Position numbers and translations under genes: made by a program
Part shown: piece by piece, positions 24,064 through 33,371 of the stretch
Layout: every line of letters starts with the position of its first letter
Numbering within the stretch: the stretch's first letter is position 1
Notes under the pieces: generated by a model
What the model was told of the DNA's origin: nothing
The model's input: only the letters and a program-made list of their open reading frames with translations
Database searches by the model: none
Origin: Aequoribacter sp049615385
GTDB lineage: Bacteria; Pseudomonadota; Gammaproteobacteria; Pseudomonadales; Halieaceae
DNA length: 64,000 nucleotides
Assembly: GCF_049615385.1 (NCBI RefSeq)
Contig: NZ_JBMZFL010000002.1
Direction: 5' to 3' (one strand)

Positions 24064-25160
24064 AGCGAGCCCTCGTAGACCTGTAGCGTCATATCTAACA
24101 TGTTGTGTTTAAGGAATCGCGTGTTTATGGCCGGTACCGAGGGATTTTGCAGCTGTGCTAACACCGACTGCAGCAGGGCCTCTTCGTCTTGTAAAGGAAC
24201 GGCACCCTCGGGAAAAAGCTCGGCTAAAATCTCAGCGACACCGCCATGAGCATAACCGACAACAGGGCGCCCCAGACTCAGGGCTTCTAATACCGTGCGG
24301 CCGAACGATTCGGGTTGACTCGAGAGTGACAGGACAACATTTGAATGCACAAACAACTCGCGAATATCATTGCGCGCGCCGGTAAAGCAAATGTTCTGGG
24401 TCAAATCAAGCTGTGCCACCAAATCCCGTAATTCTTGCGCATAAGCTTTGCGCTTGGGATCTTCGCCACCCACGATCAGGCCATACACCGGCAGATGCTG
24501 TTGGTGCACCAAACGAGCCATTAGCCGAATGAAGTCCGTCTGGCCTTTTAAACGGGTTAAGCGACCCGGCATGGTAATCAGCTGTTTGCCATGGGCGTCT
24601 GGAAATTCCTTGCTAAAGTGCGCGCTCCAATCGGCAGTGGGCGCAAAGTCTGGGTAGTAGCTGGAGGGCTCTATGCCGCGCGGAATCACGACCAATTTCG
24701 CAGTATCTACGTCGGGGTAATTAGCAGTTACGTAGTCGCGTGCGGCTTGCGATACGGTAACAACACTTTCGCCCACACACATAATTTTGCTGTACGCGTT
24801 CACTGAATATAAACCATGCACGGTTGAGATCAGCCGAGGTCGCGAGTTCGCTGGCAATCCTCGCCACGCTAGGTACACCACCCACGCAGGCATGCGCGAG
24901 CGCACATCGATTACGTCGAAGGCCTGATGCGATAGCCAAGTTCGCAAGCGCCAAATGTGACGCAAAGTAAGCAGACTTTTCTTGCCCAAATCCCAGAGCA
25001 CATGCGCCGAGCCCTCGCGTTCTAAACGCTCGACCATCGAGCCACCTGCCGATAAGACCCAAGAGTCATGGCCCTTGTTAACCAACGCTTGTGCAACCTC
25101 GAGCGTGCCCGTCTCGACACCCCCGCCATTCAGAGCAGGCAGTACTTGTAGAACTTTCAC
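24060..25160 (-). CDS. Glycosyltransferase family 4
   Basis: A 366-residue GT-B fold enzyme. It has an N-terminal GT4 acceptor domain with the start motif LPALNGGGVETGTLEVAQAL and a C-terminal nucleotide-sugar site with ESFGRTVLEALSLGRPVVGY near 290-310. It is probably a cytoplasmic or membrane-associated transferase building a surface polysaccharide. It sits between the sugar dehydrogenase (18-base gap) and the deacetylase. Sugar specificity cannot be read from sequence. Confidence 0.88.
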   Translation of the reverse strand: MKVLQVLPALNGGGVETGTLEVAQALVNKGHDSWVLSAGGSMVERLEREGSAHVLWDLGKKSLLTLRHIWRLRTWLSHQAFDVIDVRSRMPAWVVYLAWRGLPANSRPRLISTVHGLYSVNAYSKIMCVGESVVTVSQAARDYVTANYPDVDTAKLVVIPRGIEPSSYYPDFAPTADWSAHFSKEFPDAHGKQLITMPGRLTRLKGQTDFIRLMARLVHQQHLPVYGLIVGGEDPKRKAYAQELRDLVAQLDLTQNICFTGARNDIRELFVHSNVVLSLSSQPESFGRTVLEALSLGRPVVGYAHGGVAEILAELFPEGAVPLQDEEALLQSVLAQLQNPSVPAINTRFLKHNMLDMTLQVYEGSL

Positions 25161-25178
25161 GAAGCCATAACCATGCGC

Positions 25179-26459
25179 TTATAACCGCAGATCGACCAAA
25201 TCTTTCGGTAGTACGTACTTCAAGTCGTAAATGACGCGTTCGGTTTGCAACCAAGTATTTAACTGCGACTCGTCGAGTTCGTGAAATTGCTCGTGCGCTA
25301 CCGCTAACAGCAAACCTTGATAAGCATTAGCATCGGGCTGATCTATCAAACGACCATTGCTTAGTTCGGTGGTTTCGATATCCACCCATGGGTCATAGAC
25401 ATCCACCTCGGCACCGTATTGCGCCAAAGCGGCAATAATATCCACCACTCGCGTATTGCGAACATCGCGGCAATTTTCTTTAAAAGTAAAGCCCAGAACC
25501 AAAATTCGAGACCCAGCGACGTGCAAGCGTTTGCGCAGCATGGCTTTGACCAGCTCGTCGGCCACATAGGCACCCATGTTCGAATTAATGCGACGGCCCG
25601 CCAGAATAACGTCCGGTATGTAACCCACCGCCTGCGCCCGATAAGTTAAATAATAGGGATCAATGCCAATGCAGTGACCGCCCACCAAGCCGGGTCGGAA
25701 AGGTAGAAAGTTCCATTTCGTACCCGCCGCTTCAAGCACTTCTTGAGTATCGATGCCGAGCCGATTGAAGATAATAGCCAACTCGTTAACCAAGGCGATA
25801 TTCAAATCACGCTGGGTATTCTCGATCACTTTTGCGGCTTCGGCTACCCGAATACTGCTAGCCCGATAAGTACCCGCACGAATGACAGACGCGTATAGCC
25901 GATCAACAAAATCGGCGATTTCCGGTGTCGAACCCGAGGTGACTTTAACAATGTCGGGTAACTGGCGCTGTTTATCACCAGGGTTGATACGTTCGGGGCT
26001 ATAACCCACCCAAAAATCTTGATTAAAGGTCAGGCCTGAATACTGTTCAAGTACTGGGACACAATCGTCCTCGGTAGCACCGGGATAAACCGTTGACTCA
26101 TAGATCACGATCGCACCCTTGGGCATGTGCTTGCCAACCGTTTCAGAAGCGGCAATTAAGGGGCTCAAATCCGGCTGTTTATCGGCGTTTATCGGGGTTG
26201 GGACCGTTATGATAAACACTTGGCAAAGCTTCAGTTGCGCGGGATCAGCACTAAATGATAACTGGGACGCAGACGCCAAAGCCTCGGCACTGGTTTCGCC
26301 GGTAACATCATAACCTTCGGTTAACTGGGCAATCCGTTTGGGGTCGACATCAAAACCCACAACGGGCTGCTTGGTTCCAAAAGCAACCGCCAAGGGCAAG
26401 CCCACATAACCTAGGCCAATAACCCCTATTTGAACAGATTCAAGCGCCGGCAGCGTCAC
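25179..26459 (-). CDS. UDP-sugar 6-dehydrogenase, TviB/WbpA-like
   Basis: A 426-residue nucleotide-sugar dehydrogenase that oxidises the 6-hydroxyl of a UDP-HexNAc or similar sugar to a uronate. The Rossmann motif GVIGLGYVGLPLA is near the N terminus. The catalytic cysteine is in GGHCIGIDPYYLTY, and the C-terminal domain has LGFTFKENCRDVRNTRV. I choose GTG at 26459 over the ATG 51 bases upstream, because AGGA sits 7 bases before this GTG and family members start close to the Rossmann strand. Active-site details fit the UDP-N-acetylhexosamine branch (WbpO/TviB) better than UDP-glucose dehydrogenase. Confidence 0.85.
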   Translation of the reverse strand: MTLPALESVQIGVIGLGYVGLPLAVAFGTKQPVVGFDVDPKRIAQLTEGYDVTGETSAEALASASQLSFSADPAQLKLCQVFIITVPTPINADKQPDLSPLIAASETVGKHMPKGAIVIYESTVYPGATEDDCVPVLEQYSGLTFNQDFWVGYSPERINPGDKQRQLPDIVKVTSGSTPEIADFVDRLYASVIRAGTYRASSIRVAEAAKVIENTQRDLNIALVNELAIIFNRLGIDTQEVLEAAGTKWNFLPFRPGLVGGHCIGIDPYYLTYRAQAVGYIPDVILAGRRINSNMGAYVADELVKAMLRKRLHVAGSRILVLGFTFKENCRDVRNTRVVDIIAALAQYGAEVDVYDPWVDIETTELSNGRLIDQPDANAYQGLLLAVAHEQFHELDESQLNTWLQTERVIYDLKYVLPKDLVDLRL

Positions 26460-26542
26460 GCAAATATCCTCGATAACAAACTGCGCGTAGTGTAACACGC
26501 TGTATCCCAAGGTCGCGCCTAATCATTTTGGGGCACTCGCTC

Positions 26543-26577
26543 GCACCAGCTGTGTGCCAACGGCATCGCTATGGTGC
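26543..26577 (+). promoter_or_regulatory. Two NtrC-like boxes
   Basis: GCAC-N7-GTGC is at 26543-26557 (GCACCAGCTGTGTGC). GCAT-N7-GTGC is at 26563-26577, one base off. This is the spacing of enteric NtrC sites such as those of glnA. They lie about 105-135 bases before the predicted start of transcription, a normal enhancer distance for a sigma-54 promoter. Confidence 0.55.
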
Positions 26578-26652
26578 AAGACGCACAGCAGAACATCTTG
26601 AGCCAACACCTATATTTTTATTAAAAACAACGGCTTGCAGTTTACATGCTGT

Positions 26653-26669
26653 TTGGCATGGAAAATGCA
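26653..26669 (+). promoter_or_regulatory. Sigma-54 promoter
   Basis: The sequence TTGGCATGGAAAATGCA has GG (26655-26656) and GC (26667-26668) exactly 10 bases apart, as in the -24/-12 consensus TGGCAC-N5-TTGCA. Transcription would start near 26680. AAGGAG (26691-26696) and the GTG start at 26704 follow. Confidence 0.65.
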
Positions 26670-26703
26670 GTACGGTACACAGCACTAAACCAAGGAGCCA
26701 GTC

Positions 26704-27546
26704 GTGGAACTTTTGCTGTTTAAAACATTGTGGGGACACCCCGGTACTCCCAACAGCGGCGGCGATCTTGCCGTGGCCGCTGGCTTTGACGGTATTGAAG
26801 CACCCGCCGTTGGCCCACAAGGACATTTGGCCGAGTTGGAATACACCCTAGACGCGAATGGGCTCGAGTGGATTCAAGAAATTTGCACGGCCGGAAGTTA
26901 CGTGCCCGAACGACACGCGACGGTACGAGAGCACCTTAAAGATCTAGAAGCCCAAATTCGACTGGGTGCCGCAATACAACCTCGTTTTATTAACGTCATG
27001 GGGGGTTGCGATGCGTGGCGGATTTCGCAAAGTGTCGCATTTTTTAAAGACGCGCTAGAACTCGGTGAAAAATACGGCGTGCAACTGAGCTTCGAGACAC
27101 ACCGAGGACGCAGCATGTACTGCCCGTGGAATACAGTAGACATATTAGAGCAAGTCCCGGAAATGCGGATTACCTGCGATTTTAGTCATTGGGTGGTCGT
27201 CGCAGAACGTTTGATGGACAGCGAGTGGGATGCCATTACCTTGGCGGCGGAACACGCTCACCACATCCACAGCCGTGTTGGCTACGATCAAGGTCCCCAA
27301 GTGCCACACCCGGGCGCGCCAGAATACGCCGAGTGCTTAGCGAGCCATCAGCGCTGCTGGGAGGCAATATGGCAAGCACAGGTCCGCAGAGGCTATTCCC
27401 AGACGACCATGACCCCCGAATTTGGACCCGATGGCTACTTACATCACTTGCCGTTTACCAATGCACCCATTGCCGACTTATGGGACCTCAATCGCTGGAT
27501 TGGGGCAACAGAAAAAGAGCACTTTGCTCAGGTCATGAATTCATAG
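26704..27546 (+). CDS. Xylose-isomerase-like TIM-barrel protein
   Basis: A 280-residue sugar-phosphate isomerase/epimerase-type TIM barrel. Four likely divalent-metal ligands are in the expected order: Glu in LSFETHRGRS, Asp in TCDFSHW, His in HHIHSRVG and Glu in MTPEFGP. Start is GTG with a strong AAGGAG. Related enzymes isomerise, epimerise or cleave keto-sugars, inositol derivatives and other hydroxy-ketones. The family is too broad to name a substrate. It is first in an operon with a desaturase-like gene (10-base gap) and a complete ABC importer, which suggests a step in catabolism of an imported compound. Confidence 0.75.
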   Translation: MELLLFKTLWGHPGTPNSGGDLAVAAGFDGIEAPAVGPQGHLAELEYTLDANGLEWIQEICTAGSYVPERHATVREHLKDLEAQIRLGAAIQPRFINVMGGCDAWRISQSVAFFKDALELGEKYGVQLSFETHRGRSMYCPWNTVDILEQVPEMRITCDFSHWVVVAERLMDSEWDAITLAAEHAHHIHSRVGYDQGPQVPHPGAPEYAECLASHQRCWEAIWQAQVRRGYSQTTMTPEFGPDGYLHHLPFTNAPIADLWDLNRWIGATEKEHFAQVMNS

Positions 27547-27555
27547 GAGGTTGAA

Positions 27556-28563
27556 GTGGCCAAAGTGACTTTACGCGACCCTCAAGGCTGGTACTACACA
27601 GCTGGCGCTCTTGCTTACATCTGCGTGATGTACGCCCTGGGATGGTGGGCTATTTTTCAAGAGTCGATAGCCCTGAACACCCTCGGTGTCATGGCGCTCG
27701 CGCACAGCATGATCATTGCGTCGTACTTATTGCACGATTGCGGACACAATGCCGTCTTCGTAAACGCCGCACACAACACCAAACTTGGGTATTTTTTGAA
27801 TGCCATTGCTGGCAGCAACTATGGCCGCTATGAAGATATCCGCTACAAGCACATGCGTCATCATGTCGACAATTGCGACCCCGTCAGCTTCGATTACCGG
27901 ACTTTTTTGCGTTCCCACCCACTGTTAGAACGCATCGTTTTTGCGCTTGAGTGGGCTTACATTCCGGCGGTCGAATTCATGATGCACGCAATGCTGATTC
28001 TGGCGCCTTGGGTATTCCCATCTAAAGCCGCACAAAAGGCTCGCGTATTACGAGTGGTGCTCGTGCGGGGTACTCTTTTGATCGGAGTGGGGATCCTAAG
28101 CCTCAAAGCCCTACTGCTGTACGCACTCAGCCAAATCCTATTGCTTACCGTCTTGCGTTTCATGGATTGCTACCAGCATAACTACGAGGTCGTCTTTAAC
28201 TTAGACGATAAAGATGCCAAGTTCCCCCATCGAGGTGACGCCCAATTTGAACAAGCAAATACCTACACCAACTTAATCAGCCATCGGTGGCCCATATTAA
28301 ACGCCTTGGTATTAAATTTTTGCTACCACAATGCGCACCACGAAAAGCCAATTCTCGGGTGGCATCGACTACCGGCTCTACATCGCGAGATGGGCGAAAG
28401 CCCCGCTCAAACGCTCACATTTTGGGATCAGTGCCGCTGTTTTCATAAGCATCGATTGGGGCGAATTTACGCCGAGGAATACGGCAACGACGAGGTGCAG
28501 CCATCCGTACAACAGGGGCGCGCGGTTGGGGTCAACGCGCTGAGCTTCTTGACAGCCTTTTAG
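27556..28563 (+). CDS. Membrane di-iron desaturase/hydroxylase-like enzyme
   Basis: A 335-residue membrane protein of the fatty-acid desaturase superfamily. The three histidine boxes that bind two irons are intact: H60DCGH64, H99MRHH103 and H258NAHH262, with an additional H at 270. There are four or so membrane segments. GTG start with GGAGG at about 27546. This superfamily includes hydroxylases and demethylating oxygenases as well as lipid desaturases. In an operon with an importer and a metal-dependent isomerase, action on a small imported molecule is at least as likely as lipid desaturation. Electron donors are not encoded nearby. Confidence 0.75.
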   Translation: MAKVTLRDPQGWYYTAGALAYICVMYALGWWAIFQESIALNTLGVMALAHSMIIASYLLHDCGHNAVFVNAAHNTKLGYFLNAIAGSNYGRYEDIRYKHMRHHVDNCDPVSFDYRTFLRSHPLLERIVFALEWAYIPAVEFMMHAMLILAPWVFPSKAAQKARVLRVVLVRGTLLIGVGILSLKALLLYALSQILLLTVLRFMDCYQHNYEVVFNLDDKDAKFPHRGDAQFEQANTYTNLISHRWPILNALVLNFCYHNAHHEKPILGWHRLPALHREMGESPAQTLTFWDQCRCFHKHRLGRIYAEEYGNDEVQPSVQQGRAVGVNALSFLTAF

Positions 28564-28573
28564 CGAGACAGCC

Positions 28574-29386
28574 ATGACAACAGCCACCGAAAAATCCAAA
28601 CCACCGCGTTTCGGCAACGCAGTGCTTATGGGTCGCCTAAGCACCTTCGGACTCGGGTTGTTGGGGTGGCTCTTATTTTTGGGCGCTTGGTATTGGGCCG
28701 CAGAGGCGGATATTGCGCCGGACCGCTTATTCCCGGGACCGGACACAGTGATCGCAAGTCTTTATGAGCTGCTGGTAGAAAAGAATTTCGCCGCTGATAT
28801 TTGGGCGAGCACGAAACGCATTCTGACCAGCTTTGCGATTGCCATTGCGATCGCGCTTCCTCTAGGGCTTTTAATGGGCGCACTCAAAGTCGTAGATCAA
28901 GTGCTCAGCCCGCTTGCAGGCGCTTTTCGTTACCTGCCTGCTCCCGCCTTTATCCCTTTGTTACTGATGTGGCTAGGCACCGGCGAAGCGCAAAAAATTG
29001 CGCTGCTGGTGATTGGTGTTATTTTTTTCTTGATCATCATGATTGCAGATACGACTCGGCAGGTGCCCAAGGTATTCCTCGAGACTGCGAAAACGCTGGG
29101 GCTTCCTAACTACAAAATTCTGTGGTCTGTAATCTTTCGTTATTCATTACCCGCCTATATCGACCTATTCCGCCAAATGCTCGCCGTCAGCTGGACCTAT
29201 CTGGTGATCGCAGAGATCGTTGCGGCGACTGATGGGATCGGCGCCATGATGATGCGCGCAAAACGGTTTGTGCACGTCGACGACATCATGGCCGGCATTT
29301 TAGTAATTGGCATTTTGGGACTGTTATTCGATGCCTTATTCAGGCTCCTGCATCGCTTAGCTTTCCCTTATCTCCACCAACGATGA
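28574..29386 (+). CDS. NitT/TauT-type ABC transporter permease
   Basis: A 270-residue inner-membrane permease of the SsuC/TauC/NrtB family with six predicted membrane segments and the cytoplasmic coupling loop around ETAKTLGLPNYKILWSVIF. Partner of the substrate-binding and ATPase genes downstream. The family imports nitrate, sulfonates, taurine, thiamine precursors and similar small molecules; the ligand here is not known. Confidence 0.9.
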   Translation: MTTATEKSKPPRFGNAVLMGRLSTFGLGLLGWLLFLGAWYWAAEADIAPDRLFPGPDTVIASLYELLVEKNFAADIWASTKRILTSFAIAIAIALPLGLLMGALKVVDQVLSPLAGAFRYLPAPAFIPLLLMWLGTGEAQKIALLVIGVIFFLIIMIADTTRQVPKVFLETAKTLGLPNYKILWSVIFRYSLPAYIDLFRQMLAVSWTYLVIAEIVAATDGIGAMMMRAKRFVHVDDIMAGILVIGILGLLFDALFRLLHRLAFPYLHQR

Positions 29387-29413
29387 CATCGTAAACTCGA
29401 AAGGAGTAGTTGT

Positions 29414-30433
29414 ATGAAATATCTGTTAAGCGTCTTAGGCTTTATTGTGGCACTGACCGGCGTGCCGGCAACAGCGTCCGAACCCGTTAAGTTGTCTCTT
29501 TTTTCTTGGCCAGGCTACGGATTTTGGTTTATCGCCAAAGAAAAGGGGCTCACCGAAGGGTTAGAACTCGACATCAGCATTATTGAAGATCCCTATCAAA
29601 GTTTTGGTCTCATGACGGCCGGTGCCTTGCATGCGACTTCCAGTACGGCCGAATACGGGCCCATTGCAGCGGATAAAGACGTCGGCATTAAACTTGTGAC
29701 TTACACCAACCCATCGTACGGCACCGATAAAATCATCTTGGCCCCAGGTATTACCGCAGCCGAGCAGCTAAAAGGTGAAACGGTGGCCGTGCTCGAAGGC
29801 GGTCTCACTCAAATCTTCATGGCCGAGTGGTTAACCGATAACGGCGTCGACATCTCGGAAGTGAACTTCACCAACCTAATCATGGACGATGCCGTAGGTG
29901 CGATGGTTGGAGGCACGGCGGCGGCAGCTGAATTCTGGGAGCCCTTTGGTTCGCAAGTGCTTGAGGCCATGCCGGAAGCGACGGTCGCGGCTGATTCGAC
30001 TCAGGAAAAGTACATCACCACTGCCCTTCTAGGTGACGCCTTATATATGGCAACCGAATTCTTGGAGTCTCGACCTGAGGATGCAGCAAAGCTGACGCGC
30101 GCCTACTTTAATGCAGTGGATTTCTGGAAAGCCAACCCGACCGAGGGCAATAAAATCATTGCCAAAGGCCTCAATTTTAATGTCGCCGACGTCGAGCAAG
30201 TATTGGGTAAGGACGGCGAAATTCTCAAGGGTGGTATTTTTGTCTTTGACCGTAAACAAGCGGCCATCTTCATGGGGCTAAAGCCGGGCACATTACCTCT
30301 GAACATCGCTAGCGATGGCATGAAGGCACACTGGGACATCACCACCGATTGGTGGCTCAAATTCGGCTTTATCGATAAGCGTATGCCAATGGAAGCGGGC
30401 GTCGATACCACCCCCTTGGCAAAGGCCTTGTAA
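29414..30433 (+). CDS. NitT/TauT-type ABC substrate-binding protein
   Basis: A 339-residue periplasmic binding protein with a signal peptide (MKYLLSVLGFIVALTGVPAT, cleavage probably after TAS) and an NMT1/SsuA-like fold (LFSWPGYGFWFIAKEKGL). It determines transporter specificity. The pocket has many aromatic and acidic residues, which could suit an amine or other nitrogen compound; that is inference only. Its stop overlaps the ATPase start (TAATG). Confidence 0.88.
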   Translation: MKYLLSVLGFIVALTGVPATASEPVKLSLFSWPGYGFWFIAKEKGLTEGLELDISIIEDPYQSFGLMTAGALHATSSTAEYGPIAADKDVGIKLVTYTNPSYGTDKIILAPGITAAEQLKGETVAVLEGGLTQIFMAEWLTDNGVDISEVNFTNLIMDDAVGAMVGGTAAAAEFWEPFGSQVLEAMPEATVAADSTQEKYITTALLGDALYMATEFLESRPEDAAKLTRAYFNAVDFWKANPTEGNKIIAKGLNFNVADVEQVLGKDGEILKGGIFVFDRKQAAIFMGLKPGTLPLNIASDGMKAHWDITTDWWLKFGFIDKRMPMEAGVDTTPLAKAL

Positions 30434-31248
30434 TGACGACGGTAACCTCTAAGCCCGAGATCTCTGTGTCCGGGCTTTACGTTGATTCGGTGCACAAGCA
30501 ATTTAGACTGCGAGACGGTACCGAGTTCACGGCGCTTAAGAATATCTCGCTGAATTTAGAAGACAACCAAATCGGCGTTTTGCTGGGGCCTTCGGGCTGC
30601 GGCAAGTCGACGCTTTTGCGCATGATTGCCGGGCTTGAGTCGATCGAGGAGGGCACAATACGTTTGAACGGGCGCGTCATTCGCGGCGCTGGGGCGGATC
30701 GAGCTATGGTGTTTCAGTCCTACAGTTCGTTCCCATGGTTGAGTGTTCGCGACAACGTAGCCTTCGGCTTAAAGGGTCGAGGCGAGGCTCTGAGCTTGCG
30801 CGAAGGGGTCGTAGATTACTATATCGATGCGGTAAAACTTACAGCCTTCGCGAATGCTTACCCCCACCAGTTAAGTGGTGGTATGCAACAGCGAGTCGCC
30901 ATAGCAAGAACCTTAGCGAGCAACCCCGAGTTACTGTTAATGGACGAACCCTTTGGCGCGCTCGACCCAGAAACTCGCTGGCAAATGCAGGCCTTGCTGC
31001 TCGATATTGTCCGCAAAGAAAAAACAACGGTTTTGATGGTGTCGCACGATATCGAAGAAGCGCTGTACTTGGGTGACGTGATCTTTTTTATGGGCACGAA
31101 GCCCGGACGTGTTTGCGATGTGATAAGGCCCAACATTGAACGTAACGGTCAAGACAGAGACGCCCTACTAGAGCTTGATCGGTACCGTGAATTGGAACGT
31201 GAAATTCGGGCGAAGATGCGTTCACAAGCGCTGGAGCTGGTGGCTTAG
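30433..31248 (+). CDS. NitT/TauT-type ABC transporter ATPase
   Basis: A 271-residue ATPase with Walker A GPSGCGKST, signature LSGGMQQRVAIAR, Walker B LLLMDEPFGALD and a switch histidine in VSHDIEEAL. It energises the permease encoded upstream and is the last gene of the operon. Its stop overlaps that of the convergent TetR gene. Confidence 0.92.
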   Translation: MTTVTSKPEISVSGLYVDSVHKQFRLRDGTEFTALKNISLNLEDNQIGVLLGPSGCGKSTLLRMIAGLESIEEGTIRLNGRVIRGAGADRAMVFQSYSSFPWLSVRDNVAFGLKGRGEALSLREGVVDYYIDAVKLTAFANAYPHQLSGGMQQRVAIARTLASNPELLLMDEPFGALDPETRWQMQALLLDIVRKEKTTVLMVSHDIEEALYLGDVIFFMGTKPGRVCDVIRPNIERNGQDRDALLELDRYRELEREIRAKMRSQALELVA

Positions 31249-31856
31249 AGCGCCTTTAACATCTCTTCTAAGCGAGCGACAACGCTCGCCTTGTGCGTTG
31301 CCAAATCCAGAATATCGGGGTTAAACAACCAGCTCTGCGTCAGACCCATGAGATAGGCGTACATCGATACGGCGGCCACATCTGCAGGCGTTGCGAAGGT
31401 CGTTGAGCCTGAACTTTCGCGATATGCAACGACCAGCTTCTTAAAGTTAGCAACCAGCGATTGCGTAAGCGCGCGTTCACGCTCAATAGTCGAGGCCATT
31501 TCCTCGGTAAACTCGGTTTTGTTCAAGAAAATTTCGAACGACTGGCGGAAGTAATGGTCACTAATTAATAAGCCAAGCCACTCGTCGGCAAAGGAGCGCG
31601 CGGTAGCAATTGGGTCGTTTAGATCAAGGTCGGATACCACTAAGGCCTCTAGCGGCCGTTGTGAATACGCCAGAATTGCTTCAAACAACTCTTGCTTGTT
31701 CGCAAAGTGCCAATAAATAGGACCGCGACTGCAGCCTGCCTCTTCAGCAATAGCACGAAAGGTTGTGCCACTGTAGCCACGGGTCGAAAACAAACGAAGC
31801 GCCGCATCGATCACGCTTTGACGTGTTTTTGCGGCGTCTTCTTTGGTTCTTCGCAT
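31245..31856 (-). CDS. TetR-family regulator
   Basis: 203 residues with a TetR HTH at about 8-55 (RQSVIDAALRLFSTRGYSGTTFRAIAEEAGCSRGPIYWHF) and a variable ligand-binding C-terminal domain. It is convergent with the ABC importer operon and 55 bases downstream of the glutamine-synthetase-like gene on the same strand, so it could be cotranscribed with that gene. Probable ligand: the substrate or an intermediate of the neighbouring pathway. Confidence 0.85.
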   Translation of the reverse strand: MRRTKEDAAKTRQSVIDAALRLFSTRGYSGTTFRAIAEEAGCSRGPIYWHFANKQELFEAILAYSQRPLEALVVSDLDLNDPIATARSFADEWLGLLISDHYFRQSFEIFLNKTEFTEEMASTIERERALTQSLVANFKKLVVAYRESSGSTTFATPADVAAVSMYAYLMGLTQSWLFNPDILDLATHKASVVARLEEMLKAL

Positions 31857-31911
31857 CAGTGGGCTCCACGTAAAACGCTAGTGTAACTGCGTGTCACCAA
31901 GCCCACAAACG

Positions 31912-33264
31912 CTAGCCAAACAATCGCAGGTAACGATCGAGTTCCCACTGCGATACCGTGTTGTGATAACTCTCCCATTCCGCGCGCTTAAATTGTGTAA
32001 ATGAGTTAAACATAGCGTCACCAAACACTTTAGGCGCTAGCTCATCCGCGGCAAAGGACTCGATAGCTTCCGATAGATTTTTTGGCAAACATTCAATCCC
32101 CGCCGCGGTAATATCGGCATCACTGTAGTTGTACATGTTTTCGCGATGCGGCTCGCCTGGATCAATTTGTTCGCGAATACCCTCCAGACCCGCAGCCAGC
32201 ATTAGCGCGGCGCCGAGATAAGGGTTGCAGGCAATGTCTGGCGCTCGGCACTCGACGCGCCCACCCGCACTGGGTATACGCAACATATTGGTTCGGTTGT
32301 TGTTGCCGTAACAGCAAAATACTGGAGCCCAGGTTGAACCGGACATACTGCCTTGACGCACCAAGCGTTTATAGGAGTTAACCGTTGGGGCGACAACTGC
32401 CGAAATGGCTTTAGCGTGACGCAGTACACCACCAATAAAGTAGTAGGCTAACTCTGACACTCCCGCATCGTAGCGATCGGTAACAGCACTTGGCTCAAAC
32501 AAATTTTTCCCGGTATTAATATCCGCTAACGACATATTGTAGTGGGCGCCACTGCCGGTGCGATTGGCAAAAGGCTTGGGCATAAAGCTCGCAAAGGCGC
32601 CGTGCTTGCGCGAAATTTCATTGGCGAGCATTCGAAAGAAAATCAAGCGATCAGACATTGTGAGTGCATTGCTATAGCCAAAGTCGATTTCAAATTGGCC
32701 GTTGGCATCTTCATGGTCAAACGAATAAACACCCCAGCCTAAATCGGTCATGGCCTGAACTAACTCATCAATAATGGGTAAGTTATCCATCATGATGGGC
32801 ACGTCGTAGCAGGGCTTTCCCATACTGTCGCGATCCGAGTAGGGTACGGGCTTACCCTGATCGTCGGGGCGCAACACAAAAAATTCCGTCTCAATACCTA
32901 AGTTAAAGATGAACCCCATGTCCGCAGCTTCAGCCAACTGCCGCTTTAAAATATTACGGGAACAGGCTTCAAAGGGGGTGCCATTTAAGTGCAAGTCGCT
33001 CGGGAACCAGGCCAGCTCTTTGTTCCAAGGACAAATCATCATGCCAGCGCCATCTGGCATAGCGGCCACTTCATCATCTGAAATATCTTGTGGCACACCG
33101 TCTAGAGCGGCCCCGGTAAATAGCTCAGACCCTTTAAACATTTGTCCAAAGTGGTTTAAGGGAACAAACTTACCTTTACTTGCGCCGTGCACATCGACAT
33201 AGCTTGCAATACCATATTTTACCGACTCCGCTTCGCAGATTTTTTTCACTTCGCTGACATCCAT
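31912..33264 (-). CDS. Glutamine synthetase homologue, GlnT/GmaS type
   Basis: A 450-residue glutamine-synthetase-fold ligase. It has the ATP/glutamate site pattern (FNLGIETEFFVL, GSGAHYNMSL, NRTNMLRIPSAGGRVECRAPD) but is shorter at the N terminus than GlnA. This branch holds GlnT and gamma-glutamylmethylamide synthetase, which joins glutamate to methylamine in the indirect methylamine pathway. No mgs or NMG dehydrogenase genes are nearby, so the amine is unknown. A sequence near the sigma-54 consensus (TTGGCATGTTTCTTGGA, 33309-33325, minus strand) lies upstream, but its -12 element reads GG instead of GC. Confidence 0.8.
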   Translation of the reverse strand: MDVSEVKKICEAESVKYGIASYVDVHGASKGKFVPLNHFGQMFKGSELFTGAALDGVPQDISDDEVAAMPDGAGMMICPWNKELAWFPSDLHLNGTPFEACSRNILKRQLAEAADMGFIFNLGIETEFFVLRPDDQGKPVPYSDRDSMGKPCYDVPIMMDNLPIIDELVQAMTDLGWGVYSFDHEDANGQFEIDFGYSNALTMSDRLIFFRMLANEISRKHGAFASFMPKPFANRTGSGAHYNMSLADINTGKNLFEPSAVTDRYDAGVSELAYYFIGGVLRHAKAISAVVAPTVNSYKRLVRQGSMSGSTWAPVFCCYGNNNRTNMLRIPSAGGRVECRAPDIACNPYLGAALMLAAGLEGIREQIDPGEPHRENMYNYSDADITAAGIECLPKNLSEAIESFAADELAPKVFGDAMFNSFTQFKRAEWESYHNTVSQWELDRYLRLFG

Positions 33265-33371
33265 TGTTGAGCTCCTTAAATGGGAATAAAACTTGCTTGG
33301 TCTATCTCATCCAAGAAACATGCCAAGTTGTATATTTAAGTTAAAAAGCCACGGGCCAAGGAGAATATGTT

